Origin: Phascolarctobacterium sp.
GTDB taxonomy: Bacteria > Bacillota > Negativicutes > Acidaminococcales > Acidaminococcaceae
Reading direction: 5' to 3'
Length of the DNA stretch: 53,602 nt
Assembly (NCBI GenBank): GCA_017467905.1
Contig: JAFUKD010000025.1
Coordinates: 1 to 53,602, forward strand
The notes beneath the pieces are model-generated. The model was not told the origin of the DNA. It did no database searches and saw nothing but the letters and a program-made list of their open reading frames with translations. Each line of letters opens with the position of its first letter. Positions within the stretch are counted from its first letter, which is position 1. Of this stretch, positions 23,433-31,489 are shown one piece after another. Both the position numbers and the translations under genes were made by a program.

Positions 23433-24518
23433 TTACGCAGCCTGCGCCGCTACAATTTCATTAAACAAAAGCTTCCAGCTTGCCAACATTCCTTCCAAAT
23501 CTGCTTGGGTAATTTGCTGGTTTCCTACATTATAATAGGTAGCTAATGTATCAAGCAAGCTTTGTCCTGCCAGCTGCATTTCTTCTGCGCTAATAAGCTG
23601 CCACAAAAACTGGTCCAGCAAATGAGCGTACAGGGAGGTGTAGGTAAGCATTGCCTTGTCCTTCGCCAAATTTTCTGCGGCAAGCAGGTACACAGGCTTT
23701 ACTTCCGCCTTGGTATTGGCTTGGTATTCTTGCCACATGCTTCCGGGTAAAATGCCAAAACGTTTTAGGCGGCGGAACACATTATGCTGCAGCTCCGGGT
23801 TTAAGCCGGCTTGCTTTTCCAGGGCGCCCTTAACAGCCTTGGTAACTGCCTTGCCAATCAGCTCGCCTATCTTGGAATGCTTGCCGGTGGTTTCAAAATA
23901 CAAATCTCTTTCCGGATTCGCCACAATAATTGTCTGGTCCGTACCGCTTCCTGTGGCTAAGCCGGTGGAGTAGTTGCTGCCGGCAAGCAGCTCCTGGATG
24001 GCAGCAGTCTTAGCTTCGGTGCAGGTTACCAGCGCGCGTGCCAATGCTCCCGGCGGCATATCGCAGTCTAAAATTAGCATAATATTTATGGTACCGCACT
24101 TGCCCACTTTTTCTAAGGGCTTGTAATAATCGGAAGGGTCACCCACGCGTCCACCATTAGTTTCAATACCGCCTGTTACAATGGCAGTAACGGTCAGCTC
24201 TTTGTAGGTAAGCTTTTCCACAACAGCGTTTTCCATACTGGCAGCAGTACCCATGCCCGTAACAAGGTCCGGGTTCAGGGCAAGGCGTTTAGAAACCAAA
24301 CGCATATGCTCCACGTAGGTATCTGCCAAAACCTCGCAGGGCATACCGGAGCCTTGCTTGCCATCATAGTTGTAAACTGCAAGGTAATCTTCGTGGTAGC
24401 CACCGTTGTAAACGGAGGTGCTCAACACCTTGCGCTTGCCGTTAAAGAAAATCACAATGCTCTTGTCATAAAAATATACCTTATCACCTGTAGAAAGGGT
24501 ACAAATCTGTTCAGACAT
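23433..24518 (-). CDS. cbiZ: Adenosylcobinamide amidohydrolase
   Basis: A 361-residue protein of the CbiZ family, which cleaves the aminopropanol or nucleotide-loop amide of adenosylcobinamide or pseudo-B12-type corrinoids to give adenosylcobyric acid for salvage. Recognised by TGMGTAASMENAVV, AIVTGGIETNGGRVGDP, the TINIMLILDCDMPPGAL segment, TCTEAKTAAIQELL and ATGSGTDQTIIV. A C-terminal extension of about 120 residues follows the domain. AAGGAG lies 6 nt before the chosen ATG; a TTG five codons upstream lacks a site. It is first gene of the pair with the TIM-barrel gene. Confidence 0.88.
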   Translation of the reverse strand: MSEQICTLSTGDKVYFYDKSIVIFFNGKRKVLSTSVYNGGYHEDYLAVYNYDGKQGSGMPCEVLADTYVEHMRLVSKRLALNPDLVTGMGTAASMENAVVEKLTYKELTVTAIVTGGIETNGGRVGDPSDYYKPLEKVGKCGTINIMLILDCDMPPGALARALVTCTEAKTAAIQELLAGSNYSTGLATGSGTDQTIIVANPERDLYFETTGKHSKIGELIGKAVTKAVKGALEKQAGLNPELQHNVFRRLKRFGILPGSMWQEYQANTKAEVKPVYLLAAENLAKDKAMLTYTSLYAHLLDQFLWQLISAEEMQLAGQSLLDTLATYYNVGNQQITQADLEGMLASWKLLFNEIVAAQAA

Positions 24519-24548
24519 ACTTTTCTCCTTCAAAATTTTTTCTTTTAA

Positions 24549-24578
24549 TTTTAAACTGTATAGCCGTTATACGGTCAA
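24549..24578 (-). promoter_or_regulatory. cbiZ promoter with imperfect palindrome
   Basis: On the minus strand TTGACC (24573-24578) is followed by the imperfect palindrome GTATAACGGCTATAC, then TTTAAA/TAAAAT at -10 distance. The palindrome fills the spacer and could be an operator. Confidence 0.45.
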
Positions 24579-24626
24579 GTAATTTTTTCCGAAAGGCTTT
24601 CAGGAAAAATAGCCTATAAAAAATAA

Positions 24627-24652
24627 GCGCGGTCCTTAGATTTAGACCACGC
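24627..24652 (-). terminator. Terminator of the P-type ATPase gene
   Basis: On the minus strand GCGTGGTC pairs with GACCGCGC (one wobble), followed by TTATTTTTTATAG. Confidence 0.85.
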
Positions 24653-24659
24653 CCATTTC

Positions 24660-27008
24660 TTAAAGCTTCTTATATAAAATTCTGATGGAGTTCAGCACGC
24701 ACAGCATTGCCACGCCGGTATCAGCAAAGACAGCCGCCCACATGGAAGCGTAGCCCAAAAGCCCTGCCACCATAATAACAGCCTTCACCGCCAAAGCAAA
24801 GACAACGTTTTGCCAAGCAATCCTGCCTGTTTCCCTGGCAATGGCAATGGCTTGGGGAATGGACTTCATTTCTGAATTCATAAAGACAACGTCTGCCGCT
24901 TCAATGGCAGCATCCGCACCGCTACCCATGGCAGCGCCTACGTTAGCGCCAGCCAAAACAGGCGCGTCGTTGATGCCGTCGCCTACGAACATTACTGCAC
25001 CATATTTTTCACGCAGGCGGTTCAGCTCCTGCAATTTATCCTGGGGCAACAGCTTCGCCCGCACCTCGTCAATTCCTGCTTCCCTGGCAATGGCTTCTGC
25101 CTCTCTTCGGCTGTCGCCTGTAAGCATGGCAGTAACAAGTCCCTGCTCTTTAAGCAGTGCCACCGCAGCCCTGGCATCCTCTTTCAAGGTGTCGCTAATC
25201 ACCAGCTGACCAAGGTATTTATAATTTTTGGCAACCAGAACCTCGCTGCCGCTTTCCGCTTCAATGTATTCGCTGCAATCAACGCCGTAACGCGCCAAAA
25301 GCTTGGCGTTACCGCACAGCACAACATCTTCTCCGTAATAAGCAACCAAGCCTTCGCCGGCACGCTCTTCAAATTTTTCAGGGCGCTTTAGCTGAACGCC
25401 ACGTTCCTTCGCCGCTTCCACAACGCTTACTGCAATTGGGTGAGTGGAAGCCAGCTCTGCGCCTGCGCAAATGGCAAGAAGCGCCTGCTCCGTAACGCCT
25501 TTGGCTGCGCAAACCCTTTGCACTACAAAATTACCCTTGGTAACAGTGCCGGTTTTATCCATAATTACGGCAGCAATGTTTTTCAAGGCATCCATTGCCA
25601 CGCCGCCCTTAAACAAAATCCCTTGCTTGGAGCCTGCGCCAATGCCGGAAAAGAATGCCAAAGGCACGCTCAACACCAAAGCGCAGGGGCAGCTAATTAC
25701 AAGGAAGGTCAACGCCGCGTAAATCCATTTTTCCCATTCCCCTGTTACAAGGGAAGGTACAACTGCGGTTAAAATAGCAACGGCAACTACGCCGGGGGTA
25801 TAGACCCTGGCAAAACGAGTGATGAATTTTTCAATGGTAGGCTTGCTGGCAGCAGCGTTCTCCACGCTTTCCAAAATCTTTGTTACCATAGATTCTTCCA
25901 GCACTTTTTCTACGCGCATCATCAGCATGGCAGAAGTGTTCACGCAACCGGAAACAACCTCGTCACCACGCACCCGCTTCACCGGAACAGGCTCGCCGGT
26001 CACCGGGGAAGTATCCAGCAGGCTTTCGCCATCCACTACCACACCGTCCAAGGGAATGCGGTCGCCAACACGCACTAGCAGCACGTCGCCCACCTTGGCA
26101 TCTGCCGCAGGAATAACCTTCACGTCCCCTTCAACCACAAGGTTTACAACCTCGGGACGCATATCCACAGCCGCCATAATTTGCCCGCGACTTTTTTCCA
26201 CAGCTCGGTGTTCAAAATATTCCCCCACGCGATAGAAGAACATAACGCCAACAGCCTCTTCCCAGGCTTGAATGGCGAAAGCACCCAGGGTTGCCACGGT
26301 CATCAAAAAGTTTTCGTCAAAGACGTGACCCTTGGTAATATTTTTGAGCGCCGCCAAAACAATGCGCCATCCCAAAAGCACATAGGCAAAAACCAAGGCG
26401 TACATATGATAAGCTTCGGGAACAACGCCCAACCATTCCGTAGCGATAAAGACAATGCCGCCAATAAGGATTTCTGCCAGCGCAAGGCTTTCGCCGCCAT
26501 GCTGGTGTTCGCGCTCGTGGGTATGCCCTGCCTGCTTGGCATCAACAAATTCCTCCAAAAGCACGCCCTCTTCTACCCTGTCGCAAACTCCTTGCATTTT
26601 TTCTAACAAGCCCTTGTAGCTTGGGGCAGTAACCTTTAATTTTTTCGTAGTAAAGGTAAGGGTAGCAGCTTCCACCTCCGGCAGTTCGTTCAGGGCACGC
26701 TCTATCTTGGCACCACAGTTGGCACAATCCAAATTCTTCACAAGGTACACCTTGTAATTTTTACCCCTGTGTTCCTTCTCGTGGTGGTGCTCCTCGTGGT
26801 GATGGTGTTCATGTCCGCCGCAGCAACCTTCTTCGTGATGATGGTGCTCCTCGTGATGATGGTGTTCGTGCCCACCACAGCAACCTTCTTCGTGATGGTG
26901 GTGCTCCTCGTGGTGATGGTGTTCGTGCCCACCACAGCAACCCTTTTCGTGGTGATGTTCTTCTTCGTGATGGTCATGTTCGTGGGAATTTTTTACAACT
27001 TCCTTCAT
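24660..27008 (-). CDS. Zn2+/Cd2+/Pb2+-exporting P1B-type ATPase with His-rich N-terminus
   Basis: A 782-residue inner-membrane metal exporter. Order: His/Cys-rich leader (about 1-85) with three 19-residue repeats GCCGGHEHHHHEEHHHHEE; HMA domain with metal site NLDCANCGAKIE; membrane helices with the CPC motif (VISCPCALVLS); phosphorylation site DKTGTVTKG; THPIA; GDGINDAP hinge; and a last helix pair with ADTGVAMLCVLNS, which places it with ZntA/CadA (P1B-2). The start with GAGGTGG is used; an upstream in-frame ATG lies inside the operator and lacks a site. The promoter has ArsR/SmtB-type operators but no arsR-like gene is adjacent. Confidence 0.93.
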   Translation of the reverse strand: MKEVVKNSHEHDHHEEEHHHEKGCCGGHEHHHHEEHHHHEEGCCGGHEHHHHEEHHHHEEGCCGGHEHHHHEEHHHEKEHRGKNYKVYLVKNLDCANCGAKIERALNELPEVEAATLTFTTKKLKVTAPSYKGLLEKMQGVCDRVEEGVLLEEFVDAKQAGHTHEREHQHGGESLALAEILIGGIVFIATEWLGVVPEAYHMYALVFAYVLLGWRIVLAALKNITKGHVFDENFLMTVATLGAFAIQAWEEAVGVMFFYRVGEYFEHRAVEKSRGQIMAAVDMRPEVVNLVVEGDVKVIPAADAKVGDVLLVRVGDRIPLDGVVVDGESLLDTSPVTGEPVPVKRVRGDEVVSGCVNTSAMLMMRVEKVLEESMVTKILESVENAAASKPTIEKFITRFARVYTPGVVAVAILTAVVPSLVTGEWEKWIYAALTFLVISCPCALVLSVPLAFFSGIGAGSKQGILFKGGVAMDALKNIAAVIMDKTGTVTKGNFVVQRVCAAKGVTEQALLAICAGAELASTHPIAVSVVEAAKERGVQLKRPEKFEERAGEGLVAYYGEDVVLCGNAKLLARYGVDCSEYIEAESGSEVLVAKNYKYLGQLVISDTLKEDARAAVALLKEQGLVTAMLTGDSRREAEAIAREAGIDEVRAKLLPQDKLQELNRLREKYGAVMFVGDGINDAPVLAGANVGAAMGSGADAAIEAADVVFMNSEMKSIPQAIAIARETGRIAWQNVVFALAVKAVIMVAGLLGYASMWAAVFADTGVAMLCVLNSIRILYKKL
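26790..26960 (-). repeat. Three tandem 57-bp repeats in the ATPase gene
   Basis: Each unit encodes 19 residues of the form GCCGGHEHHHHEEHHHHEE. The three units are almost identical at DNA level, so the copy number may vary between strains. They form a metal-binding leader. Confidence 0.85.
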
Positions 27009-27039
27009 TATATATATACCACCTCTCCAAATGCATACA

Positions 27040-27133
27040 TATGAGTATTCGCTCATACAAGAGCTAAAAAATATATGAAAGCCTTTTTCGCCTTCGTGCC
27101 CCCATTATAACATATGAACAGTTACTCATTCAA
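27040..27133 (-). promoter_or_regulatory. ATPase promoter with two ArsR/SmtB-type operators
   Basis: On the minus strand -35 TTGAAT (27128-27133), an 18-bp spacer and -10 TATAAT (27104-27109). The spacer holds ATGAACAGTTACTCAT (27114-27129 on the plus strand), close to the SmtB/ZiaR 12-2-12 operator. A second dyad, TATGAGTATTCGCTCATA (27040-27057), lies in the leader. Metal-responsive repression by a trans-encoded ArsR-family protein is likely. Confidence 0.75.
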
Positions 27134-27186
27134 AAATTTTTTTAAAAATTATGTCCCCCTCCTGAAAATGTTTCACGTGAAACATT
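27125..27186. repeat. Dispersed repeat with parS, copy 1
   Basis: This 62-bp stretch is nearly identical to 36799-36859. It includes an A/T run, GTCCCCCTCCTGAAAA and the parS site, and its end supplies the -35 box of the ATPase promoter. Confidence 0.85.
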
Positions 27187-27188
27187 TT
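27165..27188. promoter_or_regulatory. parS-type ParB binding site 2
   Basis: TGTTTCACGTGAAACA (27169-27184) within a perfect 24-bp palindrome. Confidence 0.9.
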
Positions 27189-27207
27189 AGAGGCTTGCTA
27201 TAAAATT

Positions 27208-27232
27208 GTGGCGCCGTTTAACACGACGCCAC
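27208..27232 (-). terminator. Terminator of the B12-controlled ABC operon
   Basis: GTGGCG / CGCCAC flanking further CGT/ACG pairing, followed by AATTTTAT on the minus strand, 14 bp after the last ABC gene. Confidence 0.75.
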
Positions 27233-27245
27233 TTAAAACTAAAAG

Positions 27246-28220
27246 CTACTTCACGAAATGGCAAGCCACCCAATGCTGGGGCTCCACTTCTCGCAGAACA
27301 GGCTTTTCCTTGCGGCAAATTTCTGCACAGCGTTCGCAACGGCTTTGGAAAGGACAACCGATGGGTAAATCCAAGGGACTGGGGATTTCGCCCTCAAGGG
27401 GTTGAATCTTTTCGCCGGGTTTGAAATCTACCTTGAACACCGCCTTCATCAACGCTTGTGAATAGGGATGCTTGCAATGCTCTGCGATTCGTCCTTTCTC
27501 TAACCATTCCACCACGTTGCCCAGGTACATAACCGCAACCTGATGGCACATTAAATCTACCAAGCCCAAATCGTGGCATATGAACAGGTAGGTAATGCCC
27601 TTTTCTTTTTGCAGGCGACACAACAAATCGCATACCTTTTCCTGAACGGAAACGTCCAGCGCAGAGGTTGCCTCGTCGCAAACAATAATCTTCGGCTCTA
27701 AGGAAAGGGCACGAGCAATGCCCAAGCGTTGGCGCTGACCACCACTCATGCTATGGGGGTAGCGGTCTTTAAATTCTGCAGGCAGCTCTACCATCTGTAA
27801 AAGCTCTGCCGCCTTAGCATCTACCTCTTCCTTTTTAATCATGCCAAAGTTTTTCAAAGGCTCTGTCAAAATATCCTTAACCAGCATCTTAGGGTTAAAG
27901 GCAGCTGTCGGGTCTTGGAAAACCATTTGAATTTTACAACGGTTCTTACGGCTTTCCTCTCCCTTTGCCTGCAAAATATCTTTGCCTTCAAAAATTGCTT
28001 CGCCGGAAGTTGCCGGGTGAATTTGTAATAAGGTACGCACCAAGGTACTCTTGCCGCAGCCGCTTTCCCCAATGATGCCCAAGGTTTGACCCTCGTAGGC
28101 ACGCAGGCTAACATTATCACAGGCTGTTAAAAACTTACCGCCATCAACTGCGAACTTCTTGGTTACGTTTTTAATTTCTAAAACAACAGGAGGCTGCTTG
28201 CTTACTTGCTCTTTACTCAT
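27246..28220 (-). CDS. ABC importer ATPase, OppF/DppF/NikE type
   Basis: A 324-residue ATPase and last gene of the five-gene importer. Walker A is GESGCGKST, signature MSGGQRQRLG, Walker B IIVCDEATSALD and H-loop CHDLG. The C-terminus has the oligopeptide/nickel-transporter extension with a Cys-rich tail (CPFQSRCERCAEICR) typical of OppD/F-family ATPases and able to hold a 4Fe-4S cluster. Its start overlaps the previous ATPase gene by 8 bp. Confidence 0.92.
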   Translation of the reverse strand: MSKEQVSKQPPVVLEIKNVTKKFAVDGGKFLTACDNVSLRAYEGQTLGIIGESGCGKSTLVRTLLQIHPATSGEAIFEGKDILQAKGEESRKNRCKIQMVFQDPTAAFNPKMLVKDILTEPLKNFGMIKKEEVDAKAAELLQMVELPAEFKDRYPHSMSGGQRQRLGIARALSLEPKIIVCDEATSALDVSVQEKVCDLLCRLQKEKGITYLFICHDLGLVDLMCHQVAVMYLGNVVEWLEKGRIAEHCKHPYSQALMKAVFKVDFKPGEKIQPLEGEIPSPLDLPIGCPFQSRCERCAEICRKEKPVLREVEPQHWVACHFVK

Positions 28221-29004
28221 AATAACGCTTACCTCCTATTACAGGCACTGCTCGTAAAAGCTGCTTGGTGTATTCGTGCTGGGGATTGCCTATAACCTCT
28301 TCACGAGTACCGCTTTCCGCAACCTTGCCGCCCTTCATAACCATAATCTTGTTGGACATATAAGAAGCCACGCCCAGGTTATGGGTAACAATGATAACCG
28401 CAGCATGATATTCGTTACGCACATCCACAATCTGGCGAATGATTTGCGCCTGAGTTGTTACGTCCAAGGCACTGGTAGGCTCATCTGCCAGCAAAATTTT
28501 AGGACTAAAGGTCATCGCCATGGCAATGCCCACGCGTTGACGCATGCCACCACTTAATTCAAAGGGGTAGCTGTTCATAATATTGTCCGGGTTTGGCAAA
28601 TGTACGTTGGCAAGCATCTTCGTCGCCATTTCGTAGGCTTCTTCCTTAGAGGTAGCAGGGCTATGAGTTTGGATGTAATCAATAAACTGCACGCCAATAC
28701 GCCTAATGGGGTTAATCATATTGCCACTGTCCTGAAAAATCATGGACATTTCCTTGCCGGACATATCGCGCCATTGCTGGGGAGTATTTTTGAGAACGTC
28801 CTTGCCATCAAAAATAATACTGCCTGCACTTACACGCCCTGCTCCCGGCAAGCAACCCATTATGGCACGGATAATTGTTGTTTTTCCGCTACCGGATTCA
28901 CCTACAATGGAGAGTATTTCGCCTTTATCAAGTTCAAGATTAGCATTGGCTACGGTGAGCTTGTCACCGTAGCTAATGTCCAAGTTTTTTACTTCAAGAA
29001 GCAT
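28213..29004 (-). CDS. ABC importer ATPase, OppD/DppD/NikD type
   Basis: A 263-residue ATPase with Walker A GESGSGKTT, signature LSGGMRQRVG, Walker B ILLADEPTSALD and H-loop THNLG. It lacks the full C-terminal oligopeptide extension, as is usual for NikD-like subunits. It pairs with the overlapping downstream ATPase to power the permeases encoded upstream. Confidence 0.92.
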   Translation of the reverse strand: MLLEVKNLDISYGDKLTVANANLELDKGEILSIVGESGSGKTTIIRAIMGCLPGAGRVSAGSIIFDGKDVLKNTPQQWRDMSGKEMSMIFQDSGNMINPIRRIGVQFIDYIQTHSPATSKEEAYEMATKMLANVHLPNPDNIMNSYPFELSGGMRQRVGIAMAMTFSPKILLADEPTSALDVTTQAQIIRQIVDVRNEYHAAVIIVTHNLGVASYMSNKIMVMKGGKVAESGTREEVIGNPQHEYTKQLLRAVPVIGGKRYYE

Positions 29005-29025
29005 TAAGCAAACCTTCTTCTAAAA

Positions 29026-30600
29026 TTATTTTGCGGGTTTAACGTCTTTGGTCAGCCAGTAGTAGTCAGCCGGGAAAATTTCTGCGCCAGTAATACCGGT
29101 GCTGGAAACCATATTGGTTTGCGGATAACCAAAGATAAGGGTTGCTGCGTCATCCAAAAGGATGCGTTGCATATCGATAATGTATTGACGGCGTTTTGCC
29201 GGGTCAAATTCAACAGCCAGCTTGTCGCTTAAAGCGTCGTATTCCGGATTGCTGTAGCCGGAACCGTTTTGCGGGTTGCTGCCGTTAACATTGGTCTTCC
29301 AGTACCAGTTCATGTAAACCTCCGGGTCACCGGTGTTAGCGGTAATAATGTTAGAGATAATCAAGTCACATTCGCCGCGTTTGCCAATGCCGTCCAATAC
29401 ATTGTAGTCAACATTTTTCAGATTAACTTTAATGCCAACCTTCTTAGCGTCAGCTTGGGTAGCTTCTGCGTACAAGGGCAGCTCTGCACGACCGCTGTAG
29501 AACACGAAGTCCAATTCCAGGTTCTTGCCATCTTTATCTACATAGCCGTCGCCATCAGTATCTTTCCAGCCAGCTTCAGCAAGCAATTTTTTGGAACGTT
29601 CCATATTGTAGGTGTTGGGGTCCTTCAATTCATCAAAGCCATAGTCCAAGGACGGGGGAACTGCCGGACCACCGGTGGTGAAGGTATCTTTCAACAATAC
29701 TTTGTTATAAGTTTCTCTATCCAAGGAGCTGAGCAATGCTTCACGCACGCGTTTGTCATGGAGCGGGCGGCCTTCGGCGCTGGTCAAGCGAGCCAGTACG
29801 GAGCGGAGAGAAGCAATGGAGCTAATGTAGAATTTATCTTTTTTGTCGAACAGGGTCAAATCGCCGGGGGCAATGTTAATTGCCATATCGATTTCGCCTT
29901 TTTGCAATGCCATTGCACGGGTGTTGGGATCGTCAATGGTGGGGATTTCTACAGTTTTAAAGGGAACAGCGCCATCCCAGTAGTTGGGGTTAGCAACCAT
30001 AACTGCTTTAGCCTTGCTGTAATCCTTAACCATATAGGGACCGGTGCAGATGGGGCCTTGTTTTGCGTAATCGCGGTCAGTAACCTTGGTGTTTACGATA
30101 ATGAACAAGGGGTCAGCCAGCATACCGGGCAAAGTCGGAACGGGACGTTTAGTTTTAATGGTCAGCACTTGGCCATCAGCAGTGATTTCGTCAACTTCAA
30201 AGAAGGTTTTAGCGCGGTCAGATTTAGCAAAGGTACGTTCAATGGATTCCTTAGCGATTTGTGCGGTCAGCTTGTCGCCGTTAGAGAACACTGCCTTATC
30301 GTTAATCTTAATAGTCCAGGTAAGCTTGTCGTCGCCAATCTTCCAGCTTTCTGCCAGCCAAGGAGTAGAATTCATTTTTTCATCGAATTTTACCAAGCAT
30401 TCGCCCAAGCCGTAACGCATTACTACCCAACCAAAATAGTTATCAGTAGGTTCCAAGCTATCTGCAAAGTTGGTTACGCCAAATTTAAGAGTGTCCTTCG
30501 CTACAGCAGCTTTCTTTTCTTCGCCGCCACCGCAGCCTGCTGCCAATGCCATCAAGCCAATCATTGCTGCAGCCGCAGAAACTTTCCACATTTTTTTCAT
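29026..30600 (-). CDS. Substrate-binding lipoprotein, family 5 (peptide/nickel type)
   Basis: A 524-residue extracytoplasmic binding protein. The lipobox LAAGC puts the lipidated cysteine at residue 23. The family-5 fold is seen in FGVTNFADSLEPTDNYFGW, the CTGPYMVKDY segment, the VANPNYWDG segment, KDPNTYNMERSKKLLAEAGW and a DGDGYVDKDGK loop. It sits in an operon under a cobalamin riboswitch, so a cobalt, nickel or corrinoid-related ligand is more likely than peptides. A separate promoter may exist inside the preceding gene: TTGTAG, 17 bp, GATAAC with GATAAC at 30690-30695. Confidence 0.9.
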   Translation of the reverse strand: MKKMWKVSAAAAMIGLMALAAGCGGGEEKKAAVAKDTLKFGVTNFADSLEPTDNYFGWVVMRYGLGECLVKFDEKMNSTPWLAESWKIGDDKLTWTIKINDKAVFSNGDKLTAQIAKESIERTFAKSDRAKTFFEVDEITADGQVLTIKTKRPVPTLPGMLADPLFIIVNTKVTDRDYAKQGPICTGPYMVKDYSKAKAVMVANPNYWDGAVPFKTVEIPTIDDPNTRAMALQKGEIDMAINIAPGDLTLFDKKDKFYISSIASLRSVLARLTSAEGRPLHDKRVREALLSSLDRETYNKVLLKDTFTTGGPAVPPSLDYGFDELKDPNTYNMERSKKLLAEAGWKDTDGDGYVDKDGKNLELDFVFYSGRAELPLYAEATQADAKKVGIKVNLKNVDYNVLDGIGKRGECDLIISNIITANTGDPEVYMNWYWKTNVNGSNPQNGSGYSNPEYDALSDKLAVEFDPAKRRQYIIDMQRILLDDAATLIFGYPQTNMVSSTGITGAEIFPADYYWLTKDVKPAK

Positions 30601-30628
30601 GATTCATCGCTCCTTAAAAAATTTTTAC

Positions 30629-30638
30629 TATGAGAGTG
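30629..30638 (-). promoter_or_regulatory. CACTCTCATA leader motif before the binding protein
   Basis: On the minus strand CACTCTCATA, one mismatch from the CACTCTCACA motif found in four other leaders. It lies 28 nt before the start codon and about 45 nt past the start inferred for the internal promoter. Confidence 0.45.
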
Positions 30639-30653
30639 TTTGGTTACTATTTA

Positions 30654-31484
30654 TTATTCCTCCTGGCGGGGGTCAAGCACGTCACGCAGGTTATCGCCCC
30701 ACAGGTTGAAAACTACAACCGTAATAAAAATTGCCAAGCCGGGGAACACCATCAGCCAAGGCGCTGTTTGTAATTGCTGACGACCTTCGTTCAACATCAA
30801 GCCCCATTCGGGAGCAGGAGGCTGGCTGCCAAAGCCAAGGAAGGAAAGTCCGGCAAGCTCCATCATCAAGGCGCCAATATCTGCTGCCGCGGTGATTACC
30901 ATAATGGGCAAAATGTTTGGCAAAATATGTACCCACAAAATATGTAAAGGCTTACCGCCATTTACCACTGCCGCCTCTACAAAATCGCGGCGCTTTATTT
31001 TCAAAACCATACTGCGTGCCAAGCGTGCGTATTTTGTCCAGCTCACTATGGTCAGCGCTAAAACAGCGTTTACCAAACTGCCACCCAAGATACCGGCAAC
31101 GGCAATTGCCAAAATCATACCGGGGAAGGAAATCATCATATCAGAGATACGCATGATAACCATATCCACCTTGCCGCCAAAGTATCCGGAAACTACGCCC
31201 ATGCTTGTACCAACGATAAAGACCGTCGTTACCAGAAGCAGCACACCGCTCAGGGAAGCTCTTGCTCCGTACAGAACGCGGCTCAAGCAATCGCGCCCCA
31301 GCTTGTCAGTTCCAAAAAGATGTTCTGCGCTGGGAGGAAGGTAGGCGTTGCGCATGGTTGCTTCCGTCGGGTCGTAAGGCGAAAGGATGGGCGCTGCCAC
31401 CGCAGTCAAAAGCAGCAGTAAAACTAAAACCGTTGTAAAGGCAAAGGCTCTATTGGTTCTTAACCCTTTAATAACTGTTTCCAT
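30654..31484 (-). CDS. ABC importer permease, OppC/DppC/NikC type
   Basis: A 276-residue permease with about six helices, the N-terminal OppC-type segment (AAPILSPYDPTE ... HLFGTDKLGRDCLSRVLYGAR) and the cytoplasmic EAA loop AAVVNGGKPLHILWVHILPNI. It starts 5 bp after the first permease gene and pairs with it to form the channel. Confidence 0.92.
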   Translation of the reverse strand: METVIKGLRTNRAFAFTTVLVLLLLLTAVAAPILSPYDPTEATMRNAYLPPSAEHLFGTDKLGRDCLSRVLYGARASLSGVLLLVTTVFIVGTSMGVVSGYFGGKVDMVIMRISDMMISFPGMILAIAVAGILGGSLVNAVLALTIVSWTKYARLARSMVLKIKRRDFVEAAVVNGGKPLHILWVHILPNILPIMVITAAADIGALMMELAGLSFLGFGSQPPAPEWGLMLNEGRQQLQTAPWLMVFPGLAIFITVVVFNLWGDNLRDVLDPRQEE

Positions 31485-31489
31485 TTCGC

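Noticed and set aside
29269-30633. Open frame of 454 codons opposite the ABC binding protein gene
   Set aside because: Antisense shadow of a clear lipoprotein gene; no promoter or ribosome site.
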